A stretch of 64,000 nucleotides of DNA from an uncultured Lachnospiraceae bacterium (lineage in GTDB: Bacteria > Bacillota > Clostridia > Lachnospirales > Lachnospiraceae), in NCBI GenBank assembly GCA_934432595.1, contig CAKRYR010000005.1:1-64000 (forward strand), read 5' to 3'. Shown piece after piece: positions 33,779 to 43,058 of this stretch. Each line of letters starts with the position of its first letter. The first letter of the stretch is position 1. A program made the position numbers and the translations under genes. The notes beneath the pieces were generated by a model. It was not told the origin of the DNA. It was given only the letters and a program-made list of their open reading frames with translations, and did not search any database.

Positions 33779-33908
33779 AATATTTATCACGTTTTATTTT
33801 CTTATTATGGTATAAAATACTTTTTGATATAAATACGATTATATTATCGATGTTATAAAAGAATAAATTTGGGAATAAATAGATATTATTTCTAAATTTA
33901 TTCAATAT

Positions 33909-33937
33909 TTGACAAAAATACATTTTTTGTATAAGAT
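33909..33937 (+). promoter_or_regulatory. Promoter of dapL
   Basis: A perfect TTGACA -35 at 33909-33914, with TATAAG (33930, spacing 15) or TAAGAT (33932, spacing 17) as -10. It lies about 130 bases before the dapL start. The inverted repeat GAATAAATTT/AAATTTATTC sits just upstream (33861-33903). Confidence 0.6.
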
Positions 33938-34064
33938 TATTGTTAGAAATTTATAATGTTTGTTTTGATGGTAGAATAATTTCTATATGAGAAATGCGAC
34001 AAAAATTCAAAGATAAATTAATTTTTATATTATTAATGACAAAATTAGATTGGAGAAGAAAGTT

Positions 34065-35279
34065 ATGTTTAAGATTAATGAAAATTATTTAAAATTACCA
34101 GGTAGTTATTTGTTCTCAACTATTGCTAAAAAAGTTAACGCATATTCAAGTGCTAATCCAGATAAAAAAATAATTCGTTTAGGTATTGGTGATGTAACAT
34201 TACCGCTTGCGCCAGTTGTAATTGATACTTTACATAAGGCAGTTGATGAAATGGGTGTACAAAGTACATTTAAAGGATATGCTCCTGATTTAGGATATGA
34301 GTTTTTACGTAAGGCAATTGCAGATAATGATTTTAAAGCAAGAGGAGTTGATATTGCTTTAGATGAGATATTTGTTAGTGATGGGGCTAAGAGTGATACA
34401 GGTAATATAGGAGATATATTTGATAAAGATAATTTAGTAGCAGTTGGTGACCCTGTATATCCTGTATATGTGGATACTAACGCAATGGCTGGCCGTGCAG
34501 GTGAATATGATGCTAAGTTAGAAAAATGGACTAATTTAATATATATGCCATGTTTAGAGGAAAATGGTTTTGCACCACAGATTCCAGAGAAAACACCAGA
34601 TTTGATATATCTATGTTTCCCTAACAATCCTACAGGTGCAACAATTACTAAGGATAAGCTTCAAGAGTGGGTTGATTATGCATTAAAGGTAGGGGCAGTT
34701 ATATTATATGACGCTGCTTACGAAGCATATATTTCAGAAGATAATGTTGCTCACAGTATATATGAGTGTGAGGGTGCTAAGGCTTGTGCAATAGAATTTA
34801 GAAGTTTCTCAAAGAATGCTGGATTTACTGGTACAAGACTTGGATATACAGTTGTTCCAAAGGAATTAAAGTGTGGAGATGTGTCACTTAATAGTTTATG
34901 GGCAAGAAGACATGGAACTAAGTTCAATGGTGCTCCTTATATTATTCAAAAAGCAGGAGCTAGTATCTATACTGAAGAAGGAAAGAAGCAGATTAAGAAA
35001 ATGGTTGGGTACTATATGAATAATGCTAAAGTTATTCTTGAAGGATTAAAAGAAGCAGGATATAGTGTATCAGGCGGGGTTAATGCACCATATATATGGT
35101 TAAAAACACCTAATAATATGACTTCTTGGGAATTCTTTGATTATTTATTGGAAAATGCTAATGTAGTAGGAACACCAGGTTCAGGATTTGGACCAAGTGG
35201 AGAAGGATACTTTAGACTTACTGCATTTGGTAGTTATGAAAAAACATTAGAAGCAATTGAAAGAATTAAGAAATTATAA
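34065..35279 (+). CDS. dapL: LL-diaminopimelate aminotransferase
   Basis: This 404-residue PLP enzyme converts tetrahydrodipicolinate directly to LL-diaminopimelate, the short lysine/peptidoglycan route of many Clostridia. ATG 34065 follows GGAG at a spacing of nine. Landmarks are NENYLKLPGSYLFSTIAKKV, the typical DapL start; FVSDGAKSDTGN; CFPNNPTGATI; and the PLP lysine K250 in FRSFSKNAGFTGTRLGY. Length and motifs separate it from ordinary aspartate aminotransferases. It has its own promoter and is monocistronic. Confidence 0.95.
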   Translation: MFKINENYLKLPGSYLFSTIAKKVNAYSSANPDKKIIRLGIGDVTLPLAPVVIDTLHKAVDEMGVQSTFKGYAPDLGYEFLRKAIADNDFKARGVDIALDEIFVSDGAKSDTGNIGDIFDKDNLVAVGDPVYPVYVDTNAMAGRAGEYDAKLEKWTNLIYMPCLEENGFAPQIPEKTPDLIYLCFPNNPTGATITKDKLQEWVDYALKVGAVILYDAAYEAYISEDNVAHSIYECEGAKACAIEFRSFSKNAGFTGTRLGYTVVPKELKCGDVSLNSLWARRHGTKFNGAPYIIQKAGASIYTEEGKKQIKKMVGYYMNNAKVILEGLKEAGYSVSGGVNAPYIWLKTPNNMTSWEFFDYLLENANVVGTPGSGFGPSGEGYFRLTAFGSYEKTLEAIERIKKL

Positions 35280-35491
35280 ATTTAAGAGTGTTTTATATAT
35301 TAAGAAAATAGAGCTCTCTTTGATTAATGTGTAAAAATATAAAGATAATTAGCCGAAAAACAAATTTGGAGTGTATTATTAAGATGATGTAATACAATAA
35401 TGCATCAAATTTGAAAATACATTTATACTCTTATTGTATATGTAATAAGAGTTAAGAATACTATAAAATAAAAAGAAAAGAGGAGAAAAAT

Positions 35492-36817
35492 ATGGGATTT
35501 ATTAAAGCTTTTACAGGTGCTTTTGGAGGAACATTTGCAGATCAGTGGAAGGATTATTATATGCCAAGGAATGATGTTCCGGCTACAGCTGCAATATTTC
35601 AAGCAGTTCCGGTAGGAAGAAATGCTGGACGTGGAGAAAATACTAAGGGTAGTGTTAATATCATTAGTAATGGTACTAAGATTATAGTTCCAGAAGGCAC
35701 TGCACTAATCACTATGCAAGATGGTGCAATTACAGGATGTGTTGCTGAACCAGGTGGATTTATATTTACTTCAGATGATCCTAATTCGCAGTCAATGTTT
35801 GCTGGAGATGGAATATTTGGACAAGTTCTTAGACAAACTTGGGAAAGAGTAAAATTTGGTGGACAACCAGGTTCACAACAACTAGCTTTTTATGTTAATT
35901 TGAAAGAAATTCCTAATAATAGATTTGGAACTCAATCTGAGATATATTGGGATGATGCATATTTTGGAACACAAGTTGGAGCAGTAACTAGAGGTACATA
36001 TACTTTGAAAATAGTAGACCCATTATTATTTGTTAAAAACTTTGTGCCAGCAACATATGTTCAACCTAATGGACCAATATTTGATTTTGCAGATATGGAT
36101 AATGATGCTGGGGCTCAATTATTTAATGAAGTAGTTGGAACACTTTCAGCTGCATTTTCAAATTATACTAATGACCCAAGTAAAGGTAATCGTATATCAA
36201 AGATTCAAGCGGATCAAGTAGGATTTGCTCAATCAATGGCTCAAGCAGTAGAGGATGCTTATCAATGGAGAAGCACTCGTGGACTTGAGATAGTTAAGAC
36301 AGCAATTCTTGCTATTGAATATGATGAAGATACTAAACAATTAATGAAAGATGTTAAGAAAGCAGACGCTTTATCAGGTGCTCGTGGAAATGCATTTATG
36401 CAACAAGCTGTTGCTAGAGGAATGCAAGCTGCTGGTGAAAATGGTGGCGGAGCAAACATGGCATTTATGGGAATGGGCATGAATGCAGCAGGTGGAATGA
36501 TGGGAGGAATGCAACAACAACCTACTCCATCAAGTTACCAACCAAATTTTAATCAGCCACAGCAAGGATATGGCCAACCTCAGATGCAACAAGGATACGG
36601 CCAACCTCAACAGGACTATGGTCAACCTCAGATGCAACAAGGATACGGCCAACCTCAACAGGACTATGGCCAACCTCAGATGCAAAAAGGATATGGTCAA
36701 CAACCAGTGCAGGAAGACCCAACAGAAAAATTGTTGAAGATGAAACAATTGCTTGACGCTGGTGCTATTACTCAAGAAGAATATGATGCAGTTAAGGCTA
36801 AAGTTTTAGGTTTATAA
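35492..36817 (+). CDS. SPFH-domain protein with Q/G/Y repeats and SHOCT tail (YdjI-like)
   Basis: This 441-residue protein has an N-terminal SPFH-like domain (residues about 20-290) of the 'virion core protein'/YdjI type: GENTKGSVNIISNGTKIIVPEG and REIPNNR-like strands. A Gly/Met segment is followed by a low-complexity region built on GYGQPQMQQ and DYGQPQ. At DNA level this is a 48-bp tandem unit at about 36565-36700. The end is a SHOCT domain, LLKMKQLLDAGAITQEEYDAVKAKVLG. YdjI-type proteins are recruited to membranes with PspA-like partners in Bacillus. The ATG follows AGAGGAGAAAAAT. A zinc-ribbon protein gene follows, as in the Bacillus ydj cluster. Confidence 0.85.
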   Translation: MGFIKAFTGAFGGTFADQWKDYYMPRNDVPATAAIFQAVPVGRNAGRGENTKGSVNIISNGTKIIVPEGTALITMQDGAITGCVAEPGGFIFTSDDPNSQSMFAGDGIFGQVLRQTWERVKFGGQPGSQQLAFYVNLKEIPNNRFGTQSEIYWDDAYFGTQVGAVTRGTYTLKIVDPLLFVKNFVPATYVQPNGPIFDFADMDNDAGAQLFNEVVGTLSAAFSNYTNDPSKGNRISKIQADQVGFAQSMAQAVEDAYQWRSTRGLEIVKTAILAIEYDEDTKQLMKDVKKADALSGARGNAFMQQAVARGMQAAGENGGGANMAFMGMGMNAAGGMMGGMQQQPTPSSYQPNFNQPQQGYGQPQMQQGYGQPQQDYGQPQMQQGYGQPQQDYGQPQMQKGYGQQPVQEDPTEKLLKMKQLLDAGAITQEEYDAVKAKVLGL

Positions 36818-36877
36818 TTTGATGTGAAAGAGATATATGATAAGTACAAATTGTAATAAATAAAAATTGATAAGACA

Positions 36878-36908
36878 GTAACAGCTCATCTGTTAGCTGA
36901 GCTGTTAC
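36878..36908 (+). repeat. Short palindromic repeat, GTAAC...GTTAC family, copy 2
   Basis: GTAACAGCTCA, TCTGTTAGC, TGAGCTGTTAC: a near-perfect 31-base palindrome between the SPFH and zinc-ribbon genes. It could act as a weak transcript-end or stabilising hairpin inside the operon. Confidence 0.6.
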
Positions 36909-36944
36909 ATAAGACTTTCTGCAAGATAGAAAGGAAAGTTACAT

Positions 36945-38525
36945 ATGGATAATAATTTTAATGATTTAAATAACATGGCCCCATATAACTATAATGGTAA
37001 TAATGTGGATTTGAATAACATGGAACCATATAACAATAATAATAGTAATGAAGTGGATTTGAATAATATGGAACCATATGTATATGATGAGAATGTTACA
37101 TTTGATTATGATAATTTAGATGAAGAACCTAATAAATTATCTAAGAATGATATGGAACAACCTATTATAATGGATACTTCTAATGGTGCAAAAGATGGTC
37201 AGAATAAGTGTCCTAAATGTGGAGCTACGGATATATCTATGAATATGCAGACTGGTAAGCTAAAATGTAATTTTTGCCGTTATGAGTTTGATGCTACAAA
37301 AGTTCAAGAACAAGAGAGTACCATAAGTGGTCTTAGAGGAATAGTTATAGGTTCAGGTGCACAGGATATTAAAGATGATGTAGACAGTATTATTACGTTA
37401 AAATGTTCTAGTTGTGGAGCGGAAATAGTGATAGATACTAGTGAGGCAATGCAAGCAAGGTGCCATTGGTGTCGTAACACATTATCTATTAATGAACAGG
37501 TACCGAATGGTGCAGTACCGGATTATGTTCTTCCATTTAGTGTTAAGAAGGAGGAAGCACAGAGGCTTATAGAAGACTTTGTTGGAAAAAGAAAGTTTTT
37601 CGCCCATCCAAGATTTAAGAGGGAATTTACAAGTGATAATATTATGGGAGTTTATTTCCCATATATGGTAGTAGATGTAAATGCAAGAGCTTCTTATGCT
37701 GGACAAGGAGAACATTTACTTAGAAGGTATACAGTTGGTTCAGGTGATGATAAAGAAACATATTATGATTATGAATTATATAGCATAGTAAGAGAATTTG
37801 ATATAGCAATAGATAATTTAACAGTAGAATCAAGTGCTGATAAATTAAGTACGGCTTCTAATAAAACTAATAATATTATTAATTCAATCTTACCATTTGA
37901 TGTTGAAAATACAGTAGCTTGGAATGCAAATTATTTGAAAGGGTATACATCTGAAAAGAGAGATATGAATATTCAGCAGTTAAAATCTATGGTAGATGTA
38001 CAGGCAAAAGATATTGCGAGATTTGCTGCAAATGATACATTGAAATACTATGATAGAGGTGTTAAGTGGACAAGAGATGAATTGAATATTAAAGGTGAAA
38101 GATGGTGTGCTGCACATTTCCCAGTATGGTTATATAGTTATCATCAGAAAAAGGGAAGTAATGATGTATTGCACTATGTTGCAGTTAATGCAAGAACAAA
38201 AGAGACTATGGGAAGTGTACCTATACATATGCCAAAATTAATTGGAACGTCATTATTAGTAGAGGTTTTAAGTGGATTTGCAACATACGAACTTGATTTT
38301 GACGGAGATATTTTATTATTATCTTTAGGAGTTATTTTCTTCTTTGTGATGTATGCTAAGTATAGAAATCAAGGTGCAAGGCATCATCATGAACTTGAAA
38401 CCGATAAGGAAATAAGTAATGTATTGAAGGCAGATACATTTATTGAAAAGAAGACTAGAAAGAAAAATGCAAGAATGAAGGACGCAAATAACACGGACGT
38501 AAAAGGTAATAAATTTGGTTCCTAG
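36945..38525 (+). CDS. Zinc-ribbon (TFIIB-type) membrane-associated protein, partner of the SPFH protein
   Basis: This 526-residue protein begins with three copies of a DLNN-M-(A/E)PY repeat in an Asn-rich region (residues 1-45). A zinc ribbon follows, CPKCGATD...CNFCRYEF, then a second one, CSSCGAEI...CHWCRNTL. After that comes a long domain, with YVLPFSVKKEEAQRLIEDFVG and FPYMVVDVNARASY, shared with YdjG/YdjH-like proteins. Two C-terminal hydrophobic segments at about 430-470 likely anchor it. ATG 36945 follows GAAAGGAAAGTTAC. Proteins of this type are encoded next to SPFH/YdjI genes and probably form one membrane-stress complex. Confidence 0.75.
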   Translation: MDNNFNDLNNMAPYNYNGNNVDLNNMEPYNNNNSNEVDLNNMEPYVYDENVTFDYDNLDEEPNKLSKNDMEQPIIMDTSNGAKDGQNKCPKCGATDISMNMQTGKLKCNFCRYEFDATKVQEQESTISGLRGIVIGSGAQDIKDDVDSIITLKCSSCGAEIVIDTSEAMQARCHWCRNTLSINEQVPNGAVPDYVLPFSVKKEEAQRLIEDFVGKRKFFAHPRFKREFTSDNIMGVYFPYMVVDVNARASYAGQGEHLLRRYTVGSGDDKETYYDYELYSIVREFDIAIDNLTVESSADKLSTASNKTNNIINSILPFDVENTVAWNANYLKGYTSEKRDMNIQQLKSMVDVQAKDIARFAANDTLKYYDRGVKWTRDELNIKGERWCAAHFPVWLYSYHQKKGSNDVLHYVAVNARTKETMGSVPIHMPKLIGTSLLVEVLSGFATYELDFDGDILLLSLGVIFFFVMYAKYRNQGARHHHELETDKEISNVLKADTFIEKKTRKKNARMKDANNTDVKGNKFGS

Positions 38526-38540
38526 ATTTTATAATGGTGG

Positions 38541-38660
38541 TCTAGTGACGAACCCTATAGGAACAATTTATGAAAAAAATATAATATCATTTTTAGTACA
38601 CGCTTTCGCTTTAAACCGAGGCAAATAAATAGTACTAAATTGATATTATATTTTTCTTTT
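38541..38660 (-). repeat. Palindromic interspersed element, copy D (shortened core, reverse orientation)
   Basis: On the plus strand it begins TCTAGTGACGAAC (right end reversed). Arms AAAAATATAATATCATTTTT and GTACTAAATTGATATTATA pair almost perfectly around a loop. Read on the minus strand, the loop contains AAGCGAAAGCG, the same GNRA hairpin found in copies B and C, but two helices of the full core are missing. A short palindrome (38663-38678) occupies the other end. It begins 16 bases after the zinc-ribbon gene stop. Confidence 0.6.
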
Positions 38661-38662
38661 AT

Positions 38663-38678
38663 GTAACTGAATAGTTAC
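38663..38678 (+). repeat. Short palindromic repeat, GTAAC...GTTAC family, shortened copy
   Basis: GTAACTGAATAGTTAC, matching the outer parts of copies 1 and 3 with the centre deleted. It lies directly at the end of element D, upstream of gatC. Confidence 0.45.
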
Positions 38679-38760
38679 TATTTATGGAAAATATTTGACA
38701 AGAAATATTGCATAATTTAAAATATCCAATAATACTTGCTGAAATGAGGATGAATATAAA

Positions 38761-39051
38761 ATGATGAAAATAACAGATGATATGATAGATAATATTGCAA
38801 TTTTATCTAAGCTTGAGTTAACTCATAATGAGAAGGAAAAAGCTAAAGAAGATATGGATAAAATGCTTAGCTTTATAGATAAAATGAATGAATTAGATAC
38901 GGAAGGCGTAGAGCCATTATCACATGTATTTCCAATAAATAATGTTTTTAGAGAAGATGAAATAGTTAATCAAGATAATAGTGAAGCTATGATTAAGAAT
39001 GCTCCAGAGCAAGATATGGGATGCTATAAAGTACCAAAAACAGTGAATTAA
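38761..39051 (+). CDS. gatC: Asp-tRNA(Asn)/Glu-tRNA(Gln) amidotransferase subunit C
   Basis: This 96-residue small subunit wraps around GatA and stabilises the GatCAB complex. Typical features are IDNIAILSKLELTHNEKEK near the start, MLSFIDKMNELDTEGVEPLSHVF and NVFREDEIV. ATG 38761 is next to a second ATG at 38764, and GAGG lies about 12 bases upstream. First gene of the gatC-gatA-gatB operon. Confidence 0.95.
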   Translation: MMKITDDMIDNIAILSKLELTHNEKEKAKEDMDKMLSFIDKMNELDTEGVEPLSHVFPINNVFREDEIVNQDNSEAMIKNAPEQDMGCYKVPKTVN

Positions 39052-39068
39052 AAAGGAATGTGCTATAT

Positions 39069-40505
39069 ATGAATATTATGGATATGTCAGCAGTTAAATT
39101 AGCTGAAAAGATTAGGAATAAAGAAGTTTCAGTAATGGAAGTTACAAAAGAATCTTTGAAGATAATAAAGGAAGAGGCAGCTACTATTAATAGTTTTATA
39201 ACTGTTGATGAGGAGAATGCTCTTAAAAGGGCAAAGTATGTTCAAGAACAAATTGATAGTGGAAATATTAATAGTCCAGTTGCGGGAGTCGTAGTAGGTG
39301 TAAAAGATAATATATGTACAAAGGGGTTAAGGACAACCTGTGGCTCTAAGATACTTGAGAATTTTGTTCCAACTTATAATGCACAAGTTATAGATAATCT
39401 TGAAAAAGCAGGTGTAATAATAATAGGTAAAACGAATATGGATGAATTTGCAATGGGAAGTACTTCAGAGACGTCAGCTTATGGTGTTACACATAATCCT
39501 ATTAATGGTGATTATGTACCTGGTGGTTCATCAGGTGGCTCTTGTGCTGCAGTTGCGACAAATGAATGTACATTTTCAATAGGCTCTGATACAGGAGGTT
39601 CTATAAGACAACCAAGTTCTTATTGTGGTGTGGTAGGATTAAAGCCTACTTATGGAACCATTTCACGATATGGTTTAGTAGCTTATGCTTCTTCGATGGA
39701 TCAAATTGGACCAATTACTAAAGACGTTACAGATTGTGCTAATATTTTAGAAATATTAGCATCATATGATAATAAAGATAGTACATCGTTTAAGAGAGAC
39801 AAATATAATTTTACATCAGCTTTGATAAATGACGTTAAAGGAATGAAAATTGCTATTCCAACTAGTTATTTTGATAAAGGATTAGATAATGAAGTCAAAA
39901 ATGCAGTATTTGATGTTGTAAAAGAATTAGAAAAGGCAGGAGCTATTGTTTCCGAAGTTGAATTTAAATTATTAGATTATGCTATTCCAGCCTATTATAC
40001 CATAGCATCTGCAGAGGCTAGCTCTAATTTAGCAAGATACGATGGTGTGAAATATGGATATAGAACAAGTGAATATGATGGACTTCATGATATGTATAAA
40101 AGGACTCGCTTAGAAGGCTTTGGTGAAGAAGTAAAGAGAAGAATAATGCTAGGTTCATTTGTTTTAAGCAGTGGATATTATGATGAATATTATCTTAAGG
40201 CGTTAAAAACTAAGGCATTAATTAAGCAAGAATATGATAGGATATTTGAAGATTATGATATTATACTTGGTTCAACAGCTCCTTCTACAGCTCCTCTTAT
40301 TGGAGAAAGTTTGAAGGAACCAGTGAAAATGTATCTTAGTGATATATATACGATTGGGGCAAATCTAGCAGGATTACCAGCAATGTCTATTCCATGTGGC
40401 AAGGATAGCAAAGGGCTTCCGATAGGTGTACAGTTAATAGGTAATTGTTTTGAGGAAAATAAGATAATTAGGGCAGCTTATACCTATGAGAATATAGTTA
40501 AGTAA
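39069..40505 (+). CDS. gatA: Asp-tRNA(Asn)/Glu-tRNA(Gln) amidotransferase subunit A
   Basis: This 478-residue amidase subunit releases ammonia from glutamine for transamidation of misacylated tRNA. The Ser-Ser-Lys catalytic triad is visible: Lys in VVVGVKDNICTKG, Ser in GSDTGGSIRQPSS, and the signature GGSSGGSCAAVA. ATG 39069 is preferred over the upstream GTG 39060, which gives no room for the AAAGGA ribosome-binding site. It starts 17 bases after gatC. Confidence 0.97.
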   Translation: MNIMDMSAVKLAEKIRNKEVSVMEVTKESLKIIKEEAATINSFITVDEENALKRAKYVQEQIDSGNINSPVAGVVVGVKDNICTKGLRTTCGSKILENFVPTYNAQVIDNLEKAGVIIIGKTNMDEFAMGSTSETSAYGVTHNPINGDYVPGGSSGGSCAAVATNECTFSIGSDTGGSIRQPSSYCGVVGLKPTYGTISRYGLVAYASSMDQIGPITKDVTDCANILEILASYDNKDSTSFKRDKYNFTSALINDVKGMKIAIPTSYFDKGLDNEVKNAVFDVVKELEKAGAIVSEVEFKLLDYAIPAYYTIASAEASSNLARYDGVKYGYRTSEYDGLHDMYKRTRLEGFGEEVKRRIMLGSFVLSSGYYDEYYLKALKTKALIKQEYDRIFEDYDIILGSTAPSTAPLIGESLKEPVKMYLSDIYTIGANLAGLPAMSIPCGKDSKGLPIGVQLIGNCFEENKIIRAAYTYENIVK

Positions 40506-40567
40506 TGGAATAATTAGGATGTAATATATATGAGATTAATAGAATGAAAAATAGAAATGAGGTTAAT

Positions 40568-42010
40568 ATGAATAAATATGAAATGGTAATAGGCCTTGAA
40601 GTTCATGTAGAACTAGCTACCAAAACAAAGATTTTCTGTGGTTGCTCTGCTGAATTTGGAGCAAAAGTAAATAGTCATACATGTCCTGTATGTACAGGAA
40701 TGCCAGGAACATTACCTGTTCTTAATAAAAAAGTTCTAGAGTATGCAATGGCAGTAGGCTTAGCTACTAATTGTGAAATTACAAAGTATAGTAAATTTGA
40801 CAGAAAGAATTATTTTTATCCTGATAACCCACGGAATTATCAAATATCTCAGTTATATTTACCGATATGTAGAGATGGGTATGTTAAGATAAAGACTGAT
40901 AATGGCCCTAAAAAGATAGGAATACATGAGATACATATGGAAGAGGACGCAGGAAAACTAGTACATGATGAAGAAAATGATTGTTCTCTAATTGACTATA
41001 ATAGAGCAGGTGTCCCTTTGATAGAGATTGTATCAGAGCCTGATATGAGAACATCTGAGGAAGTTATTTCATATATTGAAAATCTGAAACAGATTATGGA
41101 ATATTTAGAAGTGTCAGATTGTAAATTAAATGAAGGCTCAATGAGAGCAGATGTTAATTTATCTGTTAGAGAAATGGGAACTACTTCATATGGAACTAGA
41201 ACAGAAATGAAGAATCTTAACTCATTTAAAGCAATATCTAGAGCAATAGAACATGAAGCTAAGAGACAAATTGATATAATAGAAAGTGGTAATAAGGTTA
41301 TTCAAGAGACTAGAAGATGGGATGATACAAAGGGATGTTCATTTTCAATGCGTTCAAAGGAAGATTCTAATGATTATAGATATTTTCCAGAACCAGATTT
41401 AGTGCCGATAATAATTTTAGATGAATGGATAAATGAAATAAGGGTAAGACAGCCAGAGCTAAGAACAGAGAAAATATTAAGATATAAGGAAGAATACAAT
41501 TTACCTGATTATGATATTGATATAATTACAGCTTCAAAGAAGATGGCTGATTTATATGAAAATGTTGTAGCAAAAGGCGTTAATCCTAAAAAAGTATCTA
41601 ACTGGCTTATGGGAGAAACATTCCGATTAATACGAGATAGAGGAATGGAGCCAGGGGATATTAAGTTCTCAGCTGAAAACCTAGCTAAACTAATTAATCT
41701 TGTTGAGGAGAACAAGATTACTAATACAGTGGCAAAGGAGGTATTTGAAAAAGTATTTGATGATAACATAAATCCAGAGGAATACGTTAAAGTACATGGA
41801 CTTATGTTGATAGATAATACGGATGAACTTATCTCAGTAATAGAAGAAGTATTTAAGAATAATACTCAGTCAGTTGAGGATTATAAGAATGGCAAGACAA
41901 AAGCAATGGGGTATCTTGTAGGACAGACTATGAAGGCAATGAAAGGAAAGGCTGCTCCTGATAAGATTAATAAGTTGATAAAAGAAAAATTAGATTCATT
42001 ATGTGGATAG
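40568..42010 (+). CDS. gatB: Asp-tRNA(Asn)/Glu-tRNA(Gln) amidotransferase subunit B
   Basis: This 480-residue tRNA-binding and kinase-like subunit activates the misacylated aminoacyl-tRNA. ATG 40568 follows GAGGTTAAT; ATG 40544 adds eight unsupported residues. YEMVIGLEVHVELATKTKIFC, the zinc-binding CGC and CPVC pair, and DYNRAGVPLIEIVSEPD are diagnostic. The C-terminal helical YqeY-like tail ends MKGKAAPDKINKLIKEKLDS. Last gene of the operon; its presence implies Gln-tRNA and/or Asn-tRNA is made by the indirect route. Confidence 0.97.
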   Translation: MNKYEMVIGLEVHVELATKTKIFCGCSAEFGAKVNSHTCPVCTGMPGTLPVLNKKVLEYAMAVGLATNCEITKYSKFDRKNYFYPDNPRNYQISQLYLPICRDGYVKIKTDNGPKKIGIHEIHMEEDAGKLVHDEENDCSLIDYNRAGVPLIEIVSEPDMRTSEEVISYIENLKQIMEYLEVSDCKLNEGSMRADVNLSVREMGTTSYGTRTEMKNLNSFKAISRAIEHEAKRQIDIIESGNKVIQETRRWDDTKGCSFSMRSKEDSNDYRYFPEPDLVPIIILDEWINEIRVRQPELRTEKILRYKEEYNLPDYDIDIITASKKMADLYENVVAKGVNPKKVSNWLMGETFRLIRDRGMEPGDIKFSAENLAKLINLVEENKITNTVAKEVFEKVFDDNINPEEYVKVHGLMLIDNTDELISVIEEVFKNNTQSVEDYKNGKTKAMGYLVGQTMKAMKGKAAPDKINKLIKEKLDSLCG

Positions 42011-42089
42011 ATACAAAAAAGACGAAAAAGATTATATGAATATATAAAATAAATTTAGTAATAATTCTAGGAATGGAGGATAGTGTGAA

Positions 42090-42584
42090 ATGAAAAAAAT
42101 ATTATTAATATGTATGGTAGCACTTAGTATTTTGATAGTAGGATGTGGGACAAATAAAAAAGAAACATCTAAAAAGGAAGAGTCAAAAAAGACAGAAGAA
42201 ACAAACAAGAATGATGAAACAAAGGAAGACAATGAGAAAAAGAATCTTGTAATAACACTTGTAGGTAAGGCTGAAGGTGTGGAAATGTTTGATAACAATA
42301 GTCCTACTATTACACTTCAAAAAATTGAAAGAAGATTTCAATTTTGTATATCACCACTACTTAGTAGCTATTTACCAATTGGTATGTATGAAGAGACAGA
42401 TGAAGAATTAATCTTGAATGTAGACAATAGTTCTAAAAATGAGAAATATGTATTTAAAATAAAAGGTGATAAATATATATTTGATGCAAAACAATCTGCT
42501 GAAGTACCAAAGATAAAGATGACAGCAAAAGGGAAACCACAAGAGGTTGTACCCGATGGAATGGTATTTACGGCGGTTAATTAG
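42090..42584 (+). CDS. Uncharacterised lipoprotein
   Basis: This 164-residue protein has a lipoprotein signal, MKKILLICMVALSILIVGC, followed by a Lys/Glu-rich linker (NKKETSKKEESKKTEE). The small C-terminal domain of about 100 residues contains SPLLSSYLPIGMYEETDEELIL and YVFKIKGDKYIFDAKQSAE. No family is recognised. The start ATG follows GGAGGATAGTGTGAA. A bidirectional terminator follows. Confidence 0.7.
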   Translation: MKKILLICMVALSILIVGCGTNKKETSKKEESKKTEETNKNDETKEDNEKKNLVITLVGKAEGVEMFDNNSPTITLQKIERRFQFCISPLLSSYLPIGMYEETDEELILNVDNSSKNEKYVFKIKGDKYIFDAKQSAEVPKIKMTAKGKPQEVVPDGMVFTAVN

Positions 42585-42595
42585 ATGAAGGGTAT

Positions 42596-42646
42596 AAAAG
42601 TGGTAACTGTAAAAATGATTAATCGATTTTTACAGTTACCACTTTT
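42596..42646 (+). terminator. Strong bidirectional terminator
   Basis: AAAAGTGGTAACTGTAAAAAT pairs base for base with its complement at 42626-42646 around ATTAATCG, with T runs outside on both strands. It separates the lipoprotein gene from the convergent membrane protein gene. Confidence 0.85.
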
Positions 42647-42654
42647 ATATATTA

Positions 42655-42924
42655 TTAATATCTTAGATTATTTCTGATTATTATATGAAATGCGATAAGT
42701 GCAGAAGGTGCACCTATAGTCATAATAATTGCTAATACTAGTGGTGGTCTTCCAACTAGTGAAACTATAAGGAAAAATACAAAGGCTATAGCTGGAAATA
42801 TAAGTCCAAGATATTTATTTTTCTTAGTAGATAGGTTAAGTTGTATTGCTGGTGACATAAGCATTATTATTACCATTACTATAAATGGAGCCAATAAAGC
42901 TTTACTTATTGCTAATATATTCAT
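42655..42924 (-). CDS. Small three-TM membrane protein
   Basis: This 89-residue hydrophobic protein has three membrane segments (residues about 8-28, 37-58 and 62-82). AGAAGGAATTTT precedes the ATG on the coding strand. No family is recognised. It stands alone and is convergent with the lipoprotein gene. Confidence 0.55.
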   Translation of the reverse strand: MNILAISKALLAPFIVMVIIMLMSPAIQLNLSTKKNKYLGLIFPAIAFVFFLIVSLVGRPPLVLAIIMTIGAPSALIAFHIIIRNNLRY

Positions 42925-42989
42925 AAAATTCCTTCTTTCTTTTTATTCTAGTGATGGATTACAGTTATATATATTACATTTATATGTAT

Positions 42990-43010
42990 TGTTCAGCCAT
43001 CGGATGAACA
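42990..43010 (+). repeat. Short palindrome related to the GTAAC family
   Basis: TGTTCAGCCATCGGATGAACA: the inner part TTCAGCCAT matches copy 1 at 8129-8138. It lies just upstream of the minus-strand small membrane protein gene. Confidence 0.35.
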
Positions 43011-43058
43011 ATCATTATAGTATATAATTATGATTATTTTATGAAAAACAAACCTATA

